Of a stretch of 64,000 bases of DNA, positions 61,930 through 64,000 are shown piece by piece; position 1 is the stretch's first letter, and every line of letters starts with the position of its first letter. Source of the DNA: Williamsia sp. (GTDB lineage Bacteria; Bacteroidota; Bacteroidia; Chitinophagales; Chitinophagaceae). Under the pieces are notes generated by a model. It did no database searches and was not told where the DNA came from. It saw nothing but the letters and a program-made list of their open reading frames with translations. Made by a program: the position numbers and the translations under genes. Where the stretch lies: assembly GCA_015069695.1 (NCBI GenBank), contig JADCRZ010000028.1, forward strand, positions 18,368 to 82,367, given 5' to 3'.

Positions 61930-64000
61930 ATGAGTTACTTTATAAAAAGGACCCTGCTTTTGTGCGTCCTCGCAACGATTTTTTTATGGCAGCCTGTTTC
62001 TGCACAATCAACCGTTTTCGATCCAAACGACCCGGTGGTAAACTATGATCCCCTTCATCCACCGGCAACACCTGCTCCCAATACCCTTGCAAAATGGGTC
62101 AGAACCAAAGTTTACAGCTGGAATACAGACAAGTTTAAAGCTTATTATTATGATGGCCTGGCTTTTCGCCTGCGTTTCCCGACTGGCTACAACCCTGCCG
62201 ATACCAGCAAAAAATACCCTGTTGTTGTTTGTTACCACGGAGGCGGAGAAATCGCACCTATCACAAACAATGAGATCCAGTTGCTTTATCCGGCGCAAAA
62301 ACTGGAAACCTATGCTGACGGGGGCCAGTACAATGCTTTTCTGCTGTTCCCGGTGCATGCAAGAGAAACAGATATATGGAATGAGTTTGAGTTTACGCGG
62401 GTTAACCGCATCCTGGATTCCATGCAGAAATACTGTAACATAGATGCCGACAGGGTTTCAACCATCGGGTTGTCGATGGGTGCGTTTGCTTCTGTCCGTT
62501 ATAGTTCCTGGTATCCTGAACGGTCTTCCCTGGCCATCGGTGCTTCTCCCGCCCTGATTGAAACCCTTTCAAATGATTACAGAGACAAACTCGTGCACAT
62601 ACCCGTCTGGGTCGGGAACGGAGAGCAGGACCTAAATCCTTACCCCTCCTTCGTGCAGGATTTTGTTGCTTATATGAACAGCAAGGGCGGAAATATAAGG
62701 CACAACCTTTACCTCGGGCAGGGCCACAACGTATGGAACCTCCAGTTTGAAGATCCTCATTTTCTTCCCTACCTGCAGACAGCGCACAAGGCCAATCCGG
62801 TGGTTTTCTTTGGTCGGAACCAGTTTAATGCAGAACCGCTGGTGAATTCCAGGATTGGCATTACAGCCGGTTTTTATGAGTATGAATGGCAAAAAGACAA
62901 TGTTACGATCGCTACCTGCCTGAATGGTATCAACAGGTTTACAGACAGCGCAGTAGTAAGCAACTCCGCCGGCAATGAGATCACTGTGCGCAAGTATGGC
63001 AGCTACCGGGCGCGTTTCAGAAGAACACCTTCCTCGGACTGGTCCAGCTGGTCGCCCAACCCCGTCAGCATCTACAACGGCTTGAAATACCGCTTTTTTG
63101 AAGGTGCCTGGAATTCCCTTCCTGATTTCAATTCCATGACGCCGGCAGAAAGCGGAACCGCTCCCAATGCCGATCTTAATTCAAGACCCCTGGGAAAAGA
63201 AGACCATTATGCGATGATCTGGGAGGGGAAGATTTACATCCCGGCGCCGGGCGACTATACATTTGAAACCGTATCTGACGACGGAAGCAAGCTGTATTTC
63301 AACACGCCTTATTCTGCCGGTGCCACTGCCCTGGTCAACAACGACGGTTCGCATGGAATTGTTTCTGCTTCCGGCACGGTGCGGGTGCAGGCAGCCGGCG
63401 CTTACCCGATTGCCATCACCTACTTCAACAACCTGGGTACGGGAACCTTCCGGATGTACTGGTCGGGCCCCGGGTTTGCCAAACAGCTGATCCCGGATGC
63501 TGCCTTTACCCAAAAAGGCGGGAATACAGATGTTGTGGCACCCACAGTGCCAGTTAATCTAAGGGCCATCGACAGCGACCGGACTTCGATAACCCTAAGC
63601 TGGGGTAAATCGACAGATGATGTAGGGGTTACAAAGTACAGCGTGTACATGAACGGGGTGGAAAAAGGATCAACAGGAGATACCACGATCCTGATCTCAA
63701 AACTGGCGCCCAATACAGCTTACAGGATTTCCGTGCTGGCTTTTGATGCAGCCGGCAACGGTTCTGACTCCAGCAATTCAATCAGTTTTTCCGGCTCCGG
63801 GAATGGCTTAAAATACAAGTTTTACTATGGCGACCGGCGCGTGATCCCGAATTACGATACGCTTACCACCCCGCTGAAAAGGGGAGTAAGCCCCAACATA
63901 GACCTGAAAGTAAGGCCTGCAGGCATCGACGGCCTGTACACGATCTTATGGGAAGGGTATATCAACATCAGAACACCGGGTGATTACACGTTTGAGACAA
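61930..64000 (+). CDS. Secreted esterase-like protein with PA14 and fibronectin-like modules (3' truncated)
   Basis: An ATG at 61930 opens a frame that runs past the right edge (690 codons visible). A signal peptide ends QPVSAQ. Residues about 70-290 look like an alpha/beta hydrolase of the esterase/PHB-depolymerase kind, with VVVCYHGGGE, the nucleophile elbow GLSMGAF and GQGHNVWNL carrying a likely catalytic His; an Asp is expected near EQDLNP. A PA14-like module (about 375-530) has GLKYRFFEGAWNSLPDF, HYAMIWEGKIYIPAPGDYTFETVSDDGSKL (in part) and FRMYWSGPGF. Next a fibronectin type III-like segment (about 535-620: LSWGKSTDDVGVTKYSVYMNG) and the beginning of a second PA14 module (ILWEGYINIRTPGDYTF). 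It probably acts on acylated polysaccharides outside the cell. Confidence 0.85.
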   Translation, partial: MSYFIKRTLLLCVLATIFLWQPVSAQSTVFDPNDPVVNYDPLHPPATPAPNTLAKWVRTKVYSWNTDKFKAYYYDGLAFRLRFPTGYNPADTSKKYPVVVCYHGGGEIAPITNNEIQLLYPAQKLETYADGGQYNAFLLFPVHARETDIWNEFEFTRVNRILDSMQKYCNIDADRVSTIGLSMGAFASVRYSSWYPERSSLAIGASPALIETLSNDYRDKLVHIPVWVGNGEQDLNPYPSFVQDFVAYMNSKGGNIRHNLYLGQGHNVWNLQFEDPHFLPYLQTAHKANPVVFFGRNQFNAEPLVNSRIGITAGFYEYEWQKDNVTIATCLNGINRFTDSAVVSNSAGNEITVRKYGSYRARFRRTPSSDWSSWSPNPVSIYNGLKYRFFEGAWNSLPDFNSMTPAESGTAPNADLNSRPLGKEDHYAMIWEGKIYIPAPGDYTFETVSDDGSKLYFNTPYSAGATALVNNDGSHGIVSASGTVRVQAAGAYPIAITYFNNLGTGTFRMYWSGPGFAKQLIPDAAFTQKGGNTDVVAPTVPVNLRAIDSDRTSITLSWGKSTDDVGVTKYSVYMNGVEKGSTGDTTILISKLAPNTAYRISVLAFDAAGNGSDSSNSISFSGSGNGLKYKFYYGDRRVIPNYDTLTTPLKRGVSPNIDLKVRPAGIDGLYTILWEGYINIRTPGDYTFET

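Overview
The window reads as a chromosomal segment of a Bacteroidota bacterium, most likely from or near the family Chitinophagaceae. The main evidence is two SusC/SusD outer-membrane uptake pairs, many lipoproteins with a Cys-Lys-Lys or Cys-Ser-Lys type lipobox, several Bacteroidota-type promoter boxes (TAnnTTTG, once with an upstream TTTG), and an absence of clear Shine-Dalgarno sequences. The assignment is made from gene content, not from a marker gene. No rRNA, tRNA, CRISPR array, integrase, transposase or phage structural gene was seen.

Layout. 1-7.4 kb: the tail of an ABC ATPase, a multi-pass membrane protein, an ApbE flavin transferase coupled to a PepSY-type membrane protein, an aldo/keto reductase, and a lone molybdopterin subunit of the xanthine dehydrogenase family. 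7.9-18.1 kb: a nutrient-uptake and catabolic locus (SusC, SusD, FG-GAP surface protein, sodium:solute symporter, DapA-family aldolase) facing an AraC regulator. 18.3-22.4 kb: a candidate sulfur-controlled operon. A Bacteroidota promoter and palindrome precede a 38-residue leader peptide that ends in four consecutive cysteines; possible alternative hairpins follow, and then a PhyH-type dioxygenase, an SDR, phosphosulfolactate synthase and an aldo/keto reductase. 22.5-26.5 kb: a single-pass membrane protein and a set of exported or lipid-anchored proteins.

26.7-43.5 kb holds the most unusual block: one minus-strand run of six very large, tightly packed genes (PhoD-like phosphatase, DUF6603-type protein, then proteins of 985, 1450, 323 and 604 residues). 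None has a visible signal peptide or membrane span, and four have no function I can assign. The 1450- and 323-residue proteins lie in the same frame, separated by a TAA, and the second lacks an ATG, so they may be one interrupted protein.

43.7-52 kb: a royal-jelly-like lipoprotein, a GH127-type arabinofuranosidase whose upstream region carries a perfect 12-bp palindrome around a TAAATTTG box, a LytS/LytR-type two-component pair, and a coupled DUF3500-HupE/UreJ pair. 52-59.2 kb: a second SusC/SusD pair followed by an overlapping CehA/McbA-type metallohydrolase. 59.3-64 kb: a membrane protein with a very long charged helical repeat and a possible TssN-like end, a decayed gene remnant, and the start of a secreted esterase with PA14 and fibronectin-like modules that runs off the window.
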